Assembly (NCBI GenBank): GCA_026770025.1
Contig: JAMXDE010000012.1
Location: 868,001-932,000 of the forward strand
Direction: 5' to 3'
Source of the DNA: Craspedostauros australis
Lineage: Eukaryota > Bacillariophyta > Bacillariophyceae > Mastogloiales > Achnanthaceae
Length of the DNA stretch: 64,000 nt
Shown here: positions 1 through 12,593 of the stretch, piece by piece
Numbering within the stretch: position 1 is the first letter of the stretch
Layout of the letters: every line of letters starts with the position of its first letter
The notes under the pieces: generated by a model
What the model was told of the DNA's origin: nothing
The model's input: only the letters and a program-made list of their open reading frames with translations
The model's database searches: none
Made by a program: the position numbers and the translations under genes

Positions 1-9
1 AGAAGATCG

Positions 10-3000
10 ATGCAGGCGCTGATCACTGCCAGAATGGGACGTCTTCTTCTTTTGTCATGTTGCATGCTTCTGGGACTCCCATCGGTTCTGTGTCAGGAGG
101 CAGCGGACACGCAATCTCCACTTGCATCAACAATCGGCGATCAAGCAACCACATCGAGTACACCAATCGTGCTCTTCAATGCCACCGATGGCGATACGGA
201 AAACACGACGTCTGCACCGACACAGACGCCAACACAAGTACCGACGCAGTTGCCGACACAGTTGCCAACACAAGTACCGACGCAGTTACCGACACGGTTA
301 CCAACGCAGTTGCCGACGCAGCCGCCGACGCAATTACCCTCACAGCTACCAACAGATGCGCCCACGGATTCCATGCAACCTTCCGAATCGCTGCTTCCAA
401 GCGAACAGCCGTCATTCCTACCATCATTCTTACCTTCATCAGTACCCTCGAGTGAGCTGCCATCACAGACACCCACCACGTCCGTGCAGCCGTCGCAGTC
501 TTCGCGACCATCGGCAACTCCATCATCCGGTCCAACACAAGCGCCCACAGCAGCTCCGACATCAGCACCTACGACTCCATCGCCAAGCTCCTCGCCGAGT
601 CTCCTGCCAAGTTCTCTTCCCACTCAATCGCTCGCCCCGTCGGTCCATCCCACCCAGTCAGCTGTTCCTTCGCATCAACCGTCCTTGTCAATTGAGCCAT
701 CCGTCGCACCAAGCCCGGCCCCGTCCTCGGTACCAAGCGTGTCCATGGAACCATCTTTGTCACCGTCGGCCGAGCCATCGCAGGAACCGTCACAGAATCC
801 CACGATTCAACCCACATTCGAGGTGATCATCGAGTCGCAGCAAAAATTCCGCCAGAGCTTCGCTGTCCTGGTTGGGCGCAAATTCGATCAGGAAGAAGAG
901 ATCAGATTTGAGACGCTATACCAACGCTACACCTTCGAATTCACGGGCTTTGACCTTCCTGTCGATGAAGATGGGAACGCAACTGAACCCATACTAACTC
1001 CGGAAGGCGCGACACTCGTCGGACGAGTCAACGTGACATGTGAGATCGACTTTCAAACTATCCTTGGACAACGTCGACGAACACAACGCAGGCAACGACA
1101 ACAGCAACAGCGCGGGAGATACCTCCGCAGTCACGATCACCGCCACAAGGAACAGCAGCAGCGACAGCAAAGTCAATATTTCCATGATCCAAGTGAATAC
1201 ACGAATTCCGATGAGATCCTTTCAACAGGAGACCATGACGATCAAACCGATGAGACCAATCAGCTGGAAGACGAACATGAACATGGCCCATTCTCCTACT
1301 ACCACCCCAAGGATCGCATAGATCCTTCAGATGACATACTTGGAGATTTTGATGATGCCTCCAACGATGACGATGACATCGATTTCGACAGCAGTGCGGG
1401 CGATGGAGAAGATATGCAGATCGCAAGTGGCGTTCAGAACCAACGGGCGCTGGCGGGCAATTTTGCAAACGAGGTTGATTTCATCATGTCCTACAAGTCG
1501 CTGCATGTTGATGTGACTGACTTCCCAGACCTCTTCCAATCCTTCATCAACGACAACCTGGACCGCATCGCAGAGGATCTCAGCGCACTGGGGCTCAACG
1601 TCACCGAAGTCCAGCCTGCACGAAGATTCCAGAACGCGCCAACACTCCAACCGACCCTGTCCCAGAAGCCAACAGTGCAGCCGAGCGAGCGCCCAACAAC
1701 CTCGTTCGAGCCCTCAGCGAGACCGAGCACGCTGCCATCGTCCATGCCATCACGCATCCCCACGACCATGCCGGTGGAAGCGACAGGTCTACCAACCCGG
1801 ATGAAGAGCCAGTGGCCAAGCACGTCGCCTTCAGAATCAGACTCTTCCGAGCCTACCGAAATCCCACCGCCACCACCGACTTCAAGCAGCAGCAACACTG
1901 TCGTCGTGGTAGTCGCTGTTGTCGTGGGTGCTATCCTCCTTGTCGTCCTGCTGATCTGCTACCGCCGCCGCAAACGACGTCGCGAGCAACAATTCCAAAG
2001 CAACGCACTTCACGGAAGCGCGAATGGGCATGACAAGGTCGGCAACGACGTTGGCAAGCCAAGGATGGGGAAGGACGGGCAATACCAATCGCTAGACGCT
2101 CCCAGATCCGAGCGCAGCCAGCTCCCAGATCGCGGAGCATACGGAAACGACCGTGGCACCAATGGTCACCCTCATGGGATTCCTGGTTCCAAGATACCCG
2201 GCCTGCAGGGGCAGCCACCGTTGCAGCTTCGCCCAGGGCCCGTCTCGCTTTACGGTGCCAACGAAGATGAGTACTACACCACCGGCATGCATCACGATCA
2301 CAACCTCATCACGCCGGCCAATCGCCTCAACGATCGCAATTCCGGCATCATCTCTCCAAGCGAATCCTTGGTTTCAAGCCAGTCACTGCTTTCTGCCGGC
2401 GGCGCCATGGAAGGAGATTCCGGAGACGATGAGGCGGATGCTACCCACAACCTCGCCGACGAGTTCGATCAGTACAAGGATCAAAACATGGAAAAGATGA
2501 GGAAGGACGTCGAAGGCAACCTCGCCGGCTTCGATGGTATGATGAGCAAGGCCATGACGAAGGCCCTCATCGATGATCATTATGATGATTCCTTCTACTA
2601 CACCTCCGCCACCAACTCCACGACGACAGCCTCGTCTTCTTTCATACTGAATGGTGCGACAGATCCATCCGGCAGCGAGTCCTTCTTTGCTGGTAGTGGA
2701 GGAAGCGGATCGAAATTCGGACGATCGGCCATGAGTGGTATCGAGATTGAAGCCATAGTTTTGGGAGAGGTGACGGACTGGTTGAAGCGCAAAGAAGATA
2801 CCACGGTTGAAGAGAGGTATGTGCAATCGCGTGGCGTGTGTCTATTGGAATTGTCGTGGTTATCGCCCGCGAGTACTCTCGATATGTTCGCACGTGCAAA
2901 AGGGGGGTCGCAACGAAGAGAAAGACTGCGTGTTGGTGTGCATTAGTTTTTGCCCGTTCGTTGCACTCGTTGCGAGACATTCACTCACCAAACGCATTTG

Positions 3001-3540
3001 CTTTGTTTCGCCTCTGCTTCTTGTTGCACGCGTTCGTGAACACTCGTACCATCATGTATTGCATTCTCCCCGTAACGATGACAATGGCCATGATACTGTC
3101 ACTCCTCCGAATACTCGCACACCAGGCGGCTGTTCATGCAAGGCACGTTGAACAAGATGGTCGCAAGCGTCCGCCATGGTGTGCTTGGTCCGGACGACGC
3201 ATCTCGCGCCATCCACGAATGCGCTGCGATCCTCGGCTTGCAGCTGGCCACAGATATTCCAGTGACGACGTTGATTGTGACCGGCATGCGAAAAACAGCA
3301 ACGGCCGACATCATGACGAGGACGTTCCAGCAGTTCGGTGAGATCTACGAGGCCGCTGTCGCCTCCAATGGCAAAGGCTGCGGTCTGATCCGCTTCAAGA
3401 ACAGCAAGTCGGCCGACCTTGCCATGCAGCGCTTCCGAAGCGGCGAGATCGTCGTCCAAGATGTCAGCGTGCAGCTCATCATCTTAAAACCTGGCGGGTT
3501 TTCAGATAGCCGAAAGCCACCCAGCGGTGACCGACGATAA
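10..3540 (+). CDS. PT/PS-repeat transmembrane protein with C-terminal RRM-like domain
   Basis: Two exons are inferred, 10..2816 and 3126..3540. The donor AG|GTATGT and acceptor CACCAG|GC keep the frame and remove a 309-bp intron, giving about 1,073 residues. The N-terminus has a signal peptide (LLLLSCCMLLGLPSVLC). A Pro/Thr then Pro/Ser mucin-like repeat region follows (about 60-270; units PTQL, PSxxPS). Next come an unidentified folded region split in two (about 271-340 and 481-536), with a basic then acidic low-complexity insert between the halves, and a second PS-rich stalk. One transmembrane helix lies at about 630-650 (VVVVVAVVVGAILLVVLLICY), followed by a basic stop-transfer YRRRKRRR. 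The cytoplasmic tail is long. Exon 2 carries an RRM-like fold (about 981-1057; TTLIVTGM as RNP2-like, GCGLIRFKN as RNP1-like). PT/PS repeats are common in diatom surface proteins; the function is unknown. The start lies near the window edge, so extra 5' sequence cannot be excluded. Confidence 0.75.
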
Positions 3541-3947
3541 TCGAAGCATGTACGACCTATTGTAATATACGAGCCAGAGAGCCACGCATGTCATGTTCCA
3601 TTATGTAAGTATCATCTTTGCATACGTACGACTAAGGCAGTCTAGCATTACACTAGTACCATACTCGTACGATAATAGTGGCGGGTGCATTGTGAATGGT
3701 GGGTTGATGAGTCGCTGCATGCACTGGTCGCAATGCCAGTAGGACGTGCGTAGAAGCACGATGCCGTCCTGGAACAGCCGCTACAATCTGAAGAGAGAGA
3801 GTCACAACAAGGTTGAACACGGAGACGGCTACGTACGAATCAAGTATGATGCTTCAGAGGAGAAGAGAGGGGAGTGCTCTCGGAGTATACCTATTGCGTA
3901 ATGTAATTGTTGGCCAAATGACTTCTCCATCTCTATGCTCGTACTCT
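3541..3947. other. Convergent intergenic region
   Basis: This is 3'-flanking sequence between two convergent genes. No ORF or RNA gene was recognised. It holds the short motifs ACTCGTACGA and CTCGTACTCTCTATACAG that recur in other intergenic regions of the window. Confidence 0.5.
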
Positions 3948-4526
3948 CTATACAGTGCACCATTCTGATGTGGCCTCATTCTCCAAATGATCCACGAAAT
4001 CAAGAACCTTCATGCCACCTCCTCCAGATTGTTGCATTTGCCGAACTGCCTGGATAGTCTTCGCGCCATCCTCCACTGTCACATCCGGAATCGGCTCCTT
4101 CCACTGCGATCCGAAGTCTTTCCCGAACGCATTCAGCACTTGATCGGCCGATGCCTCCTTTTCGCCCTTCAGCGACGACCCCAGCTTTTGATTGTCGACG
4201 ATCATTAGGATCCCCTCATCGTTGAGGTTGGCGGCGACGCGCAGCGCCACGGGATTGAAGGATGGTTCTTCTGCCACCAGCTCTGGCGCGGTGTACCAAC
4301 CCACGATCGCCATGCCCTTGGGCATCTTGGCCTGAATGATCGCCAAGGCTGCATCGAGCAGTGGCTTCGTGGGGGTCTCGTGGCAGACGGGCACAGCGTG
4401 CGCCACCGTGACGGACTTCTTTGAGGCGATGGTTCCAATCAAGACGCCGTGGACGGCACCGAAGGGGTGGCTGATGGCATGCAAACTGATGGCGCTGAAT
4501 GCCTTGGAGGAGACTGTGACCTTCAT
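3948..4526 (-). CDS. EMC8: ER membrane protein complex subunit 8/9 (EMC8/EMC9)
   Basis: This single-exon ORF of 192 residues matches the EMC8/EMC9 (UPF0172, MPN-like) family. Visible family features are the opening VTVSSKAFSAISLHAISHPF, the VHGVLIG strand, VPVCH followed by PLLDAALAIIQ, the IVGWYTAPE segment and the ILMIVDNQK strand. No JAMM metal-binding signature (ExnHxHx10D) is visible, as expected for this non-catalytic MPN family. Family members sit on the cytosolic face of the ER membrane complex, which inserts tail-anchored and multi-pass proteins. EMC8 and EMC9 are paralogues in vertebrates, while most eukaryotes have one gene, so the exact name is a convention. The ATG at 4526 is the first in frame. 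Confidence 0.85.
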   Translation of the reverse strand: MKVTVSSKAFSAISLHAISHPFGAVHGVLIGTIASKKSVTVAHAVPVCHETPTKPLLDAALAIIQAKMPKGMAIVGWYTAPELVAEEPSFNPVALRVAANLNDEGILMIVDNQKLGSSLKGEKEASADQVLNAFGKDFGSQWKEPIPDVTVEDGAKTIQAVRQMQQSGGGGMKVLDFVDHLENEATSEWCTV

Positions 4527-5380
4527 TGTCGTTCTTATGGTGGTGATGGTGGTCGTGGTGGTAGCTGTCTCCTTTGTGCTTTGGTTTGTGGCCTGCTTGC
4601 GGTCTCCAGAGAGTTCCAGCCCAGTTCAATTGTGCAGGAAGAGTAGATTTGTGCGTCTGTCGTTTTGTGTTTGTGATTGTGTTTGTGATTGTGTTTGTGA
4701 TTGTGTTTGTGATTGTTTTCGCAGTTGTCTGGCGCTTCGTTTCTTCGTTTCTTGGCTGTGTGTGGATTTTCGCCGACCTCTGCATCTTTCGAGAAACGAA
4801 ACGCATCGAAACGCGGCGATTGACTGTGCTGTGCGCACATGAGCAGTAGCATTCAAGACGGTACCCGTACTCGGACGTGTCCACGCCTCTCTTCTTCTGT
4901 GCAGCAGCGCAGGACAAGACCAGGTAACTTGTGCACATACTCCTACCATGCACAAACATACATTATATTATTCTATTATATATATTGAATATGGTGGAGT
5001 AGAGCGAATGTACTCAATTGGCTTTCATTGTGGCTTTCTCATTACTATTATATTCGACTCTACTTCGTGGAGCTGTGGTTGGCTAAGATCTACTGTGCTT
5101 CATGCTTTGCTCGATCTTGGTTGCCCGGGGGAGGAGAGGAGGTCCGGAATCGATCGTCAAGCGCATACGATGTATTTTCAGAACCTGTCCATTTATTCTG
5201 CTGTGTCAAGTAAAGCAGCTGAAGGGCAAAGGGTTGCTCAATCTTTCTGCTATCTTGGCGGAAGCGAAGAGTTCGGCATAAACTCTCCACTATCTGTTCA
5301 TTCCTGTGTGCATGATAGATGCACTATAGTTGAGGCAACCCTCAGATGCTATCAATCCAATCCAATCCAATCCATCCAAT
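4527..5380. other. Intergenic region between EMC8/9 and the interrupted gene
   Basis: This holds the 5' flank of EMC8/9, including the 12-bp tandem repeat at 4666, and the 3' flank of the split gene. A short ATCCA pentamer run lies near 5351-5380. The longest ORF here (from 4948) has low-quality composition and no recognisable domain. No RNA gene was seen. Confidence 0.45.
4666..4715. repeat. 12-bp tandem repeat, about 4 copies
   Basis: The unit TGTGTTTGTGAT is repeated four times without interruption. It starts about 140 bp upstream of the EMC8/9 start codon, in its putative promoter or 5' UTR. Confidence 0.9.
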
Positions 5381-6153
5381 TCAACCAGATTGATCCATGT
5401 CCGAATCATCATCGCCATCGCCACCATCATTTTCGATCGCCGAACACCAGTACTGCTGATGCTGTTGCCACCGGCTGGCCGAAAGCACATCATTACAGCG
5501 ACTGCACACCACGGACGATCCATCCTGCATGGCCTGACGCAGCAAATCTTGCTGCCCGCGCTGATGAAGAAAGGTGGATTCGTCCGCCATCAATTCCTCC
5601 ACGAGCTCCACGGCCCTGCGCATTCGCAGGTGCCTCGATGAGACATGTTGTGCCACCTCGTCCCCGAGCTCCTGCTGCAGCAGCTGCATGGCACGGTTGA
5701 CGGCCTCCTGACCGCTGTTGAGCTTCATGGCTTCCATCAGCGCCCCGAGTGCCTCCGTGGGATTCTCCTCGTAATTGCATTTTGCGTACGTTATCAGCTC
5801 CGATATCTGGTTGACATTTTGCTGTGGCTGCGACCGCTGCTGCTGTTGCCAGTACTGGGCATTCTGGCCACTGGCATGGCCTCCGTAGTTGTGTCTTGGA
5901 GCTGTCATCTTTCTCGGTGTTCTTTGACGTTGTTCCGTATTCTTTGATGCTGTCTTCACGTTGGCACCTTTCTTGTTTGAGGCGTGTTTGGCTCCACTTC
6001 CGCCAAAGAAGTTTGCGATGGCGTTTGAGACTCTTGCTCCAACAGTTGCTTTGTGATGCGTTGAGCGTGTGGATTCCACTTGGGTTGCACCGTGCAGGTT
6101 GTTATTTGCCTTGCTAGCAACACGAGGATTCTTGGAAGAAGTCTTCGTCTTCG
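5381..6153 (-). pseudogene. 3' part of a transposon-interrupted gene (Cys/His finger protein)
   Basis: An open frame of about 258 codons runs from the transposon junction to the stop at 5381, but it has no ATG until the internal Met of KMTAPRH, about 57 codons beyond the GTG at 6079. Its only upstream stop (TAA at 6185-6187) lies inside the transposon's inverted repeat. The protein is Ser/Lys-rich at first, then Gln-rich, then helical (NQISELITYAKCNYEENPTE onward). It ends in a Cys-x2-Cys...His...Cys finger (CSRCNDVL...HQQYWC) and an acidic tail. No known family was recognised. The start codon appears to have been separated by the insertion (see 13672-14085). A shorter product of about 175 residues could still start at the internal ATG. 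Confidence 0.6.
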
Positions 6154-6160
6154 TACTATT

Positions 6161-6189
6161 CCTCCGTTCCGAAATGATTGCAACTTATC
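6161..6189 (+). repeat. Left terminal inverted repeat
   Basis: It begins CCTCCGTTCCGAAATGATTG and ends CAACTTATC. From its second base it is the exact reverse complement of the right terminus for 28 bases; similarity resumes weakly inside (TTTTTG). Confidence 0.9.
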
Positions 6190-6608
6190 TTTTTTGCGAC
6201 ATGTGTTGAGACACCAACGACGTCATCAAAAGTGGGGGGAGCGGTAACCAAATTGCTTGTTTTTAGTGACTCTTCCTTCCAAACTCGTGTGGTCGTTTCT
6301 CGTCTCTGACGGTGCCAGGTACCACGACAGCAGAATGCGATACCATCCTGTGTGTCACTACGACAGGTTTTTATCATCGATGCGTTCCGTCCCCTCTCTT
6401 CTGTTCGTGGATGTCTTCCCGCAATTCTGTGTCGTGACGTCACATCAGGCGTTCGAAAGCGATCATATTCATAAATTTTTCTTGTTTTGGATGATGTAGC
6501 CTGCAAAAGTGCGCCAAAATGCAGATTCTGATAGCACGAATTGGTCGAAGTTAGCGTATTTTTGCGTATTTTTGTTGAATTTGTTGTGTTCAGCTTTTGC
6601 AACTCGCT

Positions 6609-6742
6609 TGTTGGCATGCGTACTTCCGTCTGATGACAGACGCTGATGGAGGCACACCAGCTGCCACAGAGATCATCACATCTCCGATACTCTAAATCTG
6701 CCAATAGTACCATCTCAAACACACCACACTCACACAATATTG
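6609..6742 (+). repeat. 5' long terminal repeat of copia relic (approximate)
   Basis: It starts TGTTGGCAT and shares the blocks TGATGACAGACG, ATCATCACA, CACACCACACTCACA and CAATA-TG in the same order with the copy at 12594. The two copies are clearly diverged by eye, with many substitutions and small indels. The right boundary is uncertain because no clean CA end or target duplication is visible. Confidence 0.55.
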
Positions 6743-6895
6743 AAAGGTTATGGCCTTTTCATGCTTCACATAAGTCTATCATTACTTCCTCTCTTCCTAA
6801 GTATTTCGGGACATCACATTCTGTTGCATTCACAATATCTTCCCTCAACCTCTTTGCCCCATACTCTCTGTTCTTGCTTCTTTCTTCCATTCATC

Positions 6896-9800
6896 ATGGC
6901 TTCCAACAATGATAGCATGGAGTGCATGCTCTTGTTGATGCCTGCCTCATCTCTGAGCAGCTCAGTTGGACATGGTTCCCCTCATGTGAGACGATAACAA
7001 GACCACCACCAACCATGAATTCTACAATTTTCTCAACAATGATGATGCCTTCTTCCATGCCCAATTGGTGCATTGGGGTGGCAGTCTTGTCCACAGCCAT
7101 GGCATGTGGAAAGTTTGATTGTGGTTTCACACTTGTGGAGACAACAGCAACAATGACGATTGGGTCACCAACCTCCAGGCCTGCGAGTTCCATGATTTTA
7201 TGCGCTACTCCATCACTGTTCTGCATGCCTACGACATCACTCCATCAATGTGCACTGCACCACCATCAGTTCCCATGTTTGATGCAGTTGACACCACCGC
7301 TGACAGTGATGCCAGGTTTCCAAGGCTCCTGCCAATGGTGACGCCCCTGTTGATGAGGCTACCAACTGTGGCTGTGCCAAACTCGCCAATGCCATGTCCC
7401 CTGCGCTTTCTCCACAAGGCCAGTATTTTCTGTCCCTGGTGAGGACACCATTCCTTCCCAAGATCCATTTGAGCTCGGCTACATTGCTGGGTCTGGTGTT
7501 TCCTACACAGTGGCGAACTCCACCCCTGCCCTCTGTCAGCAAAATTGCTACACCATTGGTGATGCCCTCGATTTGCTCTGTTTCGGTGCACCGCAGGCGC
7601 GGGATTGACAGCAGATCAAAGTTGCGGATGATACACTCGACCGAGTCTTCTTGTGGTACACACAGCTCCATGCTGCTGTGGCATTGGTGGATGTCTACTT
7701 TTGCTCATTGGATTTGTTGTACCCCAGCACAGCAGTGATTCCCAGGAACGTCCATGGCTCTTGTGTCTTCTCCACGAGCTGCAAGCTGTTAGACAAGCTC
7801 CAGGGCAAGGGAATCATCAATCCTGACCATCCCACTATCCGGCTCAAGTATGCTAGCAGTTTTTGATGTCCTACAACACCAGCTCTCTGCGTATATGCTC
7901 CTCCACAAAGTGCTCACCGATGCTTTCGACACTGCGCAGCAGCATGTGAACTCTAAGCTGGCCTTTGAAGGCTCTGTTGAGTTTTTGCTATGAAGCTGCT
8001 TGGCTTCCCGCACATTAAGGGACTCGTCTTCCACCGCTCTGTCTCCAACCTCAACCTGAGTCCTATCTCTCTCGAGGATCTGCGTGAGCACGGGTACACG
8101 CTGGAGCATTCCCACACCATGCTGCGCACTGTGACATCGCCCAAGGCACTGCCTTTCAATCTGCATGTCGAGCAGCTTGCCCAAGAATTGTAGATCCCCC
8201 TGGCAGTGCTGTTTCACTCAAGGCCCACTGCACTCAAACCCACAGTAGTTGTGGCAGACAAGGCGACCAACAGGACAACAGTTGGCTACACAGGCGGCAC
8301 AATACCTTCTACAAGCCCAATCTGGATGCCTTCTGTGAAGCATGTTGCTACATGGGATACAAGGCATGTATGTGCAAAGCCTTTGGGCGCACCACCCATC
8401 TCATGCACTTTGTGCAAGAGCATCCTGACGAGGCCAACAAGATTCACAAAAGCTATTGCACCCACTTTGGTTGCAACAGGTCAAAGGCAACTGCTCATGC
8501 TCTACAGCGCTTCAGGAACCATGGTGACGGCGACTTCTCTGATCTCATCTTGTCTGATGCGATTCAGGATGCCCTTAAACACGATTTTGGCCCGCTGGTC
8601 AGGATCGGGCACAATTCTTGACGAACGGCATATTTTATCACCATGCACTAGCAGGACACAGGCAGTACATTCACTTGATGAAGTGCCCTCACTCACACAG
8701 TCTGTCCCTCCAGAGATCACTCTGTCGAAGCTGGCCACCTTTGTAGTTGCCCACACTTGTGCTGTTCACTTGCCCCATCTTCTGGAAGTACGGTGCATGC
8801 ATGGAACCCTATAGACAATGTGGGGGAATGCTATCCTTGCGCAAACGTCAGTGCTGCGCCTGACTGGTCTATCCTCCAAGACTATCAGTGGTACACCAAT
8901 TTTGTCCCACTGGCTGCAGCCAATGCCAGTGCGACCTGTATGGTATGCCAGAGAGAAAGCACTCTCACCATTCCCAGCTTGTGCAGTGGAGTGATTTAGG
9001 CCAACACCATGCTCTGCCCTGATCTGGCTGAGACTTTGTCTTGTTGCAGGCCATTGTTCGCCAGCAGGACAATGACTTTGTGTGCTATGTGCTCCATGGC
9101 GGTCCATCAGGGGCTGTTCTCTCCTTCCATGGCCGCAGCTGTTCCATTGATGTGCCCATGCGTCGTTGCAATGGACTCTACTTCTTCAATACCAATGGTG
9201 ATGTCAAGCTGGCTGCGTTCGCTGTCCAGCGTGCACCGCCTGCACTCAGCGCGGAGCTCTGACATATGTGCCTGGGCTGCGCTGGTATGTCGCACATGAA
9301 GTGGCTCCATATGCACTGTTCTGGTATTCCAGGCCTCCTCGCCACTGTGCACATCCAATGCGGCATTGTGCTACATGCAGCCAAGCCCAGTGTCAGACAG
9401 ATCCTCAAGGACCTCAAGATGGCAGCCCTGTTCCCTCCACTGGCGCAAGATTCCATGCTGACTACGGCTTCATGTGATTGTCCGATCTTCAGTACGGACA
9501 GGCGTCGTCACGCAACTCTGCCAAGTCGAACAGGTGGTCCAGCCTCTTGAAGGGTACACTCGTACTTTCTTGTCACTGATGTGTGCACTTGGTACACTTA
9601 GGGGTTCCCCTACCAAGACCAGATCCCCACCTGTGGACATATTTTCCAACCTGCTTTGTGAGTTTGGCTGCAAGGATGGTTGCAAGGCAGTGAGGGTTGA
9701 CACTGGTGGCGAGCTTGCATGATCGAGTGCCTTCCAGGAGGTCATCCGGTCTACGGGATACACTCTCGAACCCACTGGGGCCAGATGCGCTTGGATGAAT

Positions 9801-12459
9801 GGCAAGGTTGAGGGACTCAACCGCACCTTTGGTGTGATGGCCAGATCACTGAAGTACTCCTCAGGCCTGCATCCCAAGTTCCAGGTTCGTACCCTTGCAC
9901 ATGCAGTGTATGTCAAGAATAGGCTTTGGCACTCCATCACTAACACCACTCCATACCAGCTTCCACATGGCGTCAAGCCCAACCTGAGCCACCTGCAAGT
10001 CTTGGTTCCAGAGTGGTTGTGTGCAAGCCTGGCCATCCTGCCGCAAAGCTGGACATCCACACCTACAACGGCATCTTTGTTGGTCATACTGCCACACCCT
10101 CGCTCCAGGAATATTTCAACTTGGATCCGGGGCGTATCAAGACCGCTGGCAACCTGATCTTTGATGAGGCCCACTTCTCTGTCCATGAACATCTGCCAGG
10201 ACCACAACTTCTGCTCAACCTTGGGTTTCAACTGTCTCACGATGGCAATGGCATACATGGTTCAGGTGCTGAGAAAGCCAAGACGGATGGTTGTATGCCT
10301 TCCTATCAAGTGTGCCAACTACAGTACGCATGACAATGACATGCTCCATGCAGCTGCAGCAGCATGCTCTGTTGACGGTATTGACAGTGCCTACATCGTG
10401 CACAGGACTGTGGATCCCTACCAAAGGGCATTCCATGAGCACATCCACCTCTCTGACAGCATTCCATCTGCAGGGTTGGAATTTGTGTCTGATGAGCTCT
10501 GAGGGCATCTGCATCTCACACAATGCAAGCCAAGCTCGACTGCAGCGCGCATTCTGCGGTGGAGATTCTGGCTCAAGAGCGCCTACTTGCTGGCCATCGG
10601 CGACCATGATATCCGCTTGCTGCCAGATCTCACCCAGGCTGTACTGGATGCGAGCGACGTGGTCTTTGCATTTGACAATGTTCGCAACTCCCTTACACAG
10701 CACGGTGTTCCACAAATGTACTTTGACCAACTTGGGCATATCGGCTCCATCCTCGATCACATCTCACCAACTGCATGTCAAGTGGAGGCTGCTCCGAAGC
10801 TCACCTGGCGCAAACGGCTCCAGCGCGATGATTGAGATGAGGAGCAACAAGTCAAACTCAAGAAAATGGAGCAATGTCATCACCAAGGCATGTTCTGTGA
10901 GCCCATTGAGGCACGACCAGGCACAGCAGTCTTCAACTGGGTTTGATTCGGCGTCGTAAAGACACATGGGAGCAACTGTAAAAAGCTTGTGCCATTTGTG
11001 ACGGGTCCACCTGGGGAGGCAATGTGCACATATTTGGTCACACATACGCTTCTACTCCTGACCTCACGGAGTTCCGCATCTTGGTGGCCATTGCTGCAGT
11101 GCAAGGACTGCTCGTGTACGGAGGTGGCATCGCGAATGCAGTCGCCAAAGCGCCTGCCAGCGCATAACGTCACTACATGCAAATCGATGATCAGTTCCGC
11201 AGCTGGTGGAAGCACAAGCATGACGTTGTTCTGGGTCAACACATGGTTGTGCTTTTCTCAAGAATCTACAGAGCATCCTGAAGCACCGCTACAGTGGAGT
11301 CTGCATGCCAATCGGCTACTCAAGGACATGGGGTTCACTGCAACAATTCAAGCACCTTGTTTGCACATTGGAAACCTTTGCACCCACAATGTGTAAGTGC
11401 CCTGCCAGGTGGATAACTTTGCAGTGGCAACCAAGGATGAGACCTTTTACCAGGAGTTCTGTGACATGCTCGATGCTCAGCTGAACCATCCCATCACTTG
11501 GTATGGTCTGTTTACACACTACAACGGACTGGATCTCACTCAGGCCTGACGACATGTGAATGTGCACTGCTCCACATACATCGACAAGGTGCTCTGGCAA
11601 CACGATTGGCATTGATTGAAGTCTACACAACGCCTACCCATGCGCGCAGACAATGGATGTGTGTGGCAATTGGATCAGGCAGTCTCACCCAACATGAAAG
11701 CCAAGCATCATGGTCTGCAATCCAAATCCTTCAGCTACCACTGAGCCATTGGCAAGCTCATCTGGGCCATGGTTTCCTGTCGCCCTGACATCTCCTTCCC
11801 CGTGGTGAAGCTGAGCCAAGTCTTGATGAACCCTGCACGTGTACACTACAAAGCCGTCAAATACCTCTTCAGGTATGTTGCATCCACCAGGGACTTTGGG
11901 ATCACCTACTGGCGACTGTCTCCTGTTCCGCAGCTTGCAGATGTGCCAGCACTGAAACAACTCTTGCCTGCCAACAACAAGCACCACAGCCCGGTGGACC
12001 AAGTCACCATCCAGGCGACTTTCCTCTACGTATACGTGGACGCTGATTGGAGTGCCGATACAAGGCATTGTAAATCCACCAGAGGCATTGTGTTGCTTCT
12101 TGGCAGCCCCGCTGTTGCATGGAAAACCTGCGTCCAACCCACTGTTTCTCTCATTACCTCTAAAGCTGAGTTCATTGTCACCAGCAACAATGGCAAGATG
12201 GTGCTCTGGTTTCGGTCCATCCTGGACAAGATCAGCATGCACCCAACAGCATGCCATACTTATTTACAAGGACAACCGAGGTGCCAGAATGATGGCAAAC
12301 GCCAACCAACCGCCGAGGAACTCCAGGCATATTGATATACACACATTTGCGGTCTGCGATTGGGTGGACAGAGATCTCATCCTCATCGCCGATGTGTCAT
12401 CCAACCCCAATGCTTCGGATCTATGCAACAAGCAGGTGCCTGTGATTCTGTTCTTTTGA
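6896..12459 (+). pseudogene. Ty1/copia retrotransposon polyprotein relic (CoDi-like)
   Basis: Fragments in all three forward frames follow the copia order gag, protease, integrase, reverse transcriptase, RNase H. The best pieces are the possible gag start ATG at 6896, an integrase core near 9690-10000 (VRVDTGGELA, then GKVEGLNRTFGVMARSLKYS), reverse transcriptase pieces (MQIDDQFRSWWKHKHDV near 11177, QVDNFAVATKD near 11406, WYGLFTHYNGLD near 11500), and RNase H (YVDADWSADTRHCKSTRGIV near 12030, then IYKDNRGARMMANANQPP, SRHIDIHTFAVCDWV). Stops and frameshifts are frequent, including a stop right after the integrase Asp motif. The usual reverse transcriptase VDD reads VDN. The element is dead. 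Confidence 0.85.
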
Positions 12460-12593
12460 CATACGGACCTACTCATGGGATGTATTCCATCATTCTACAT
12501 TTGCCGGTGAATGCCGCCAGTGGAGTGCGGTGATCCCAGTCTTCTCTGTACGACAGAGTGAATTGGTTCCACTAGCTACCACAAGCATGGGGG

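Noticed and set aside
4666-4715. CRISPR-like repeat array
   Set aside because: 12-bp units are directly abutting with no spacers; this is a simple tandem repeat.
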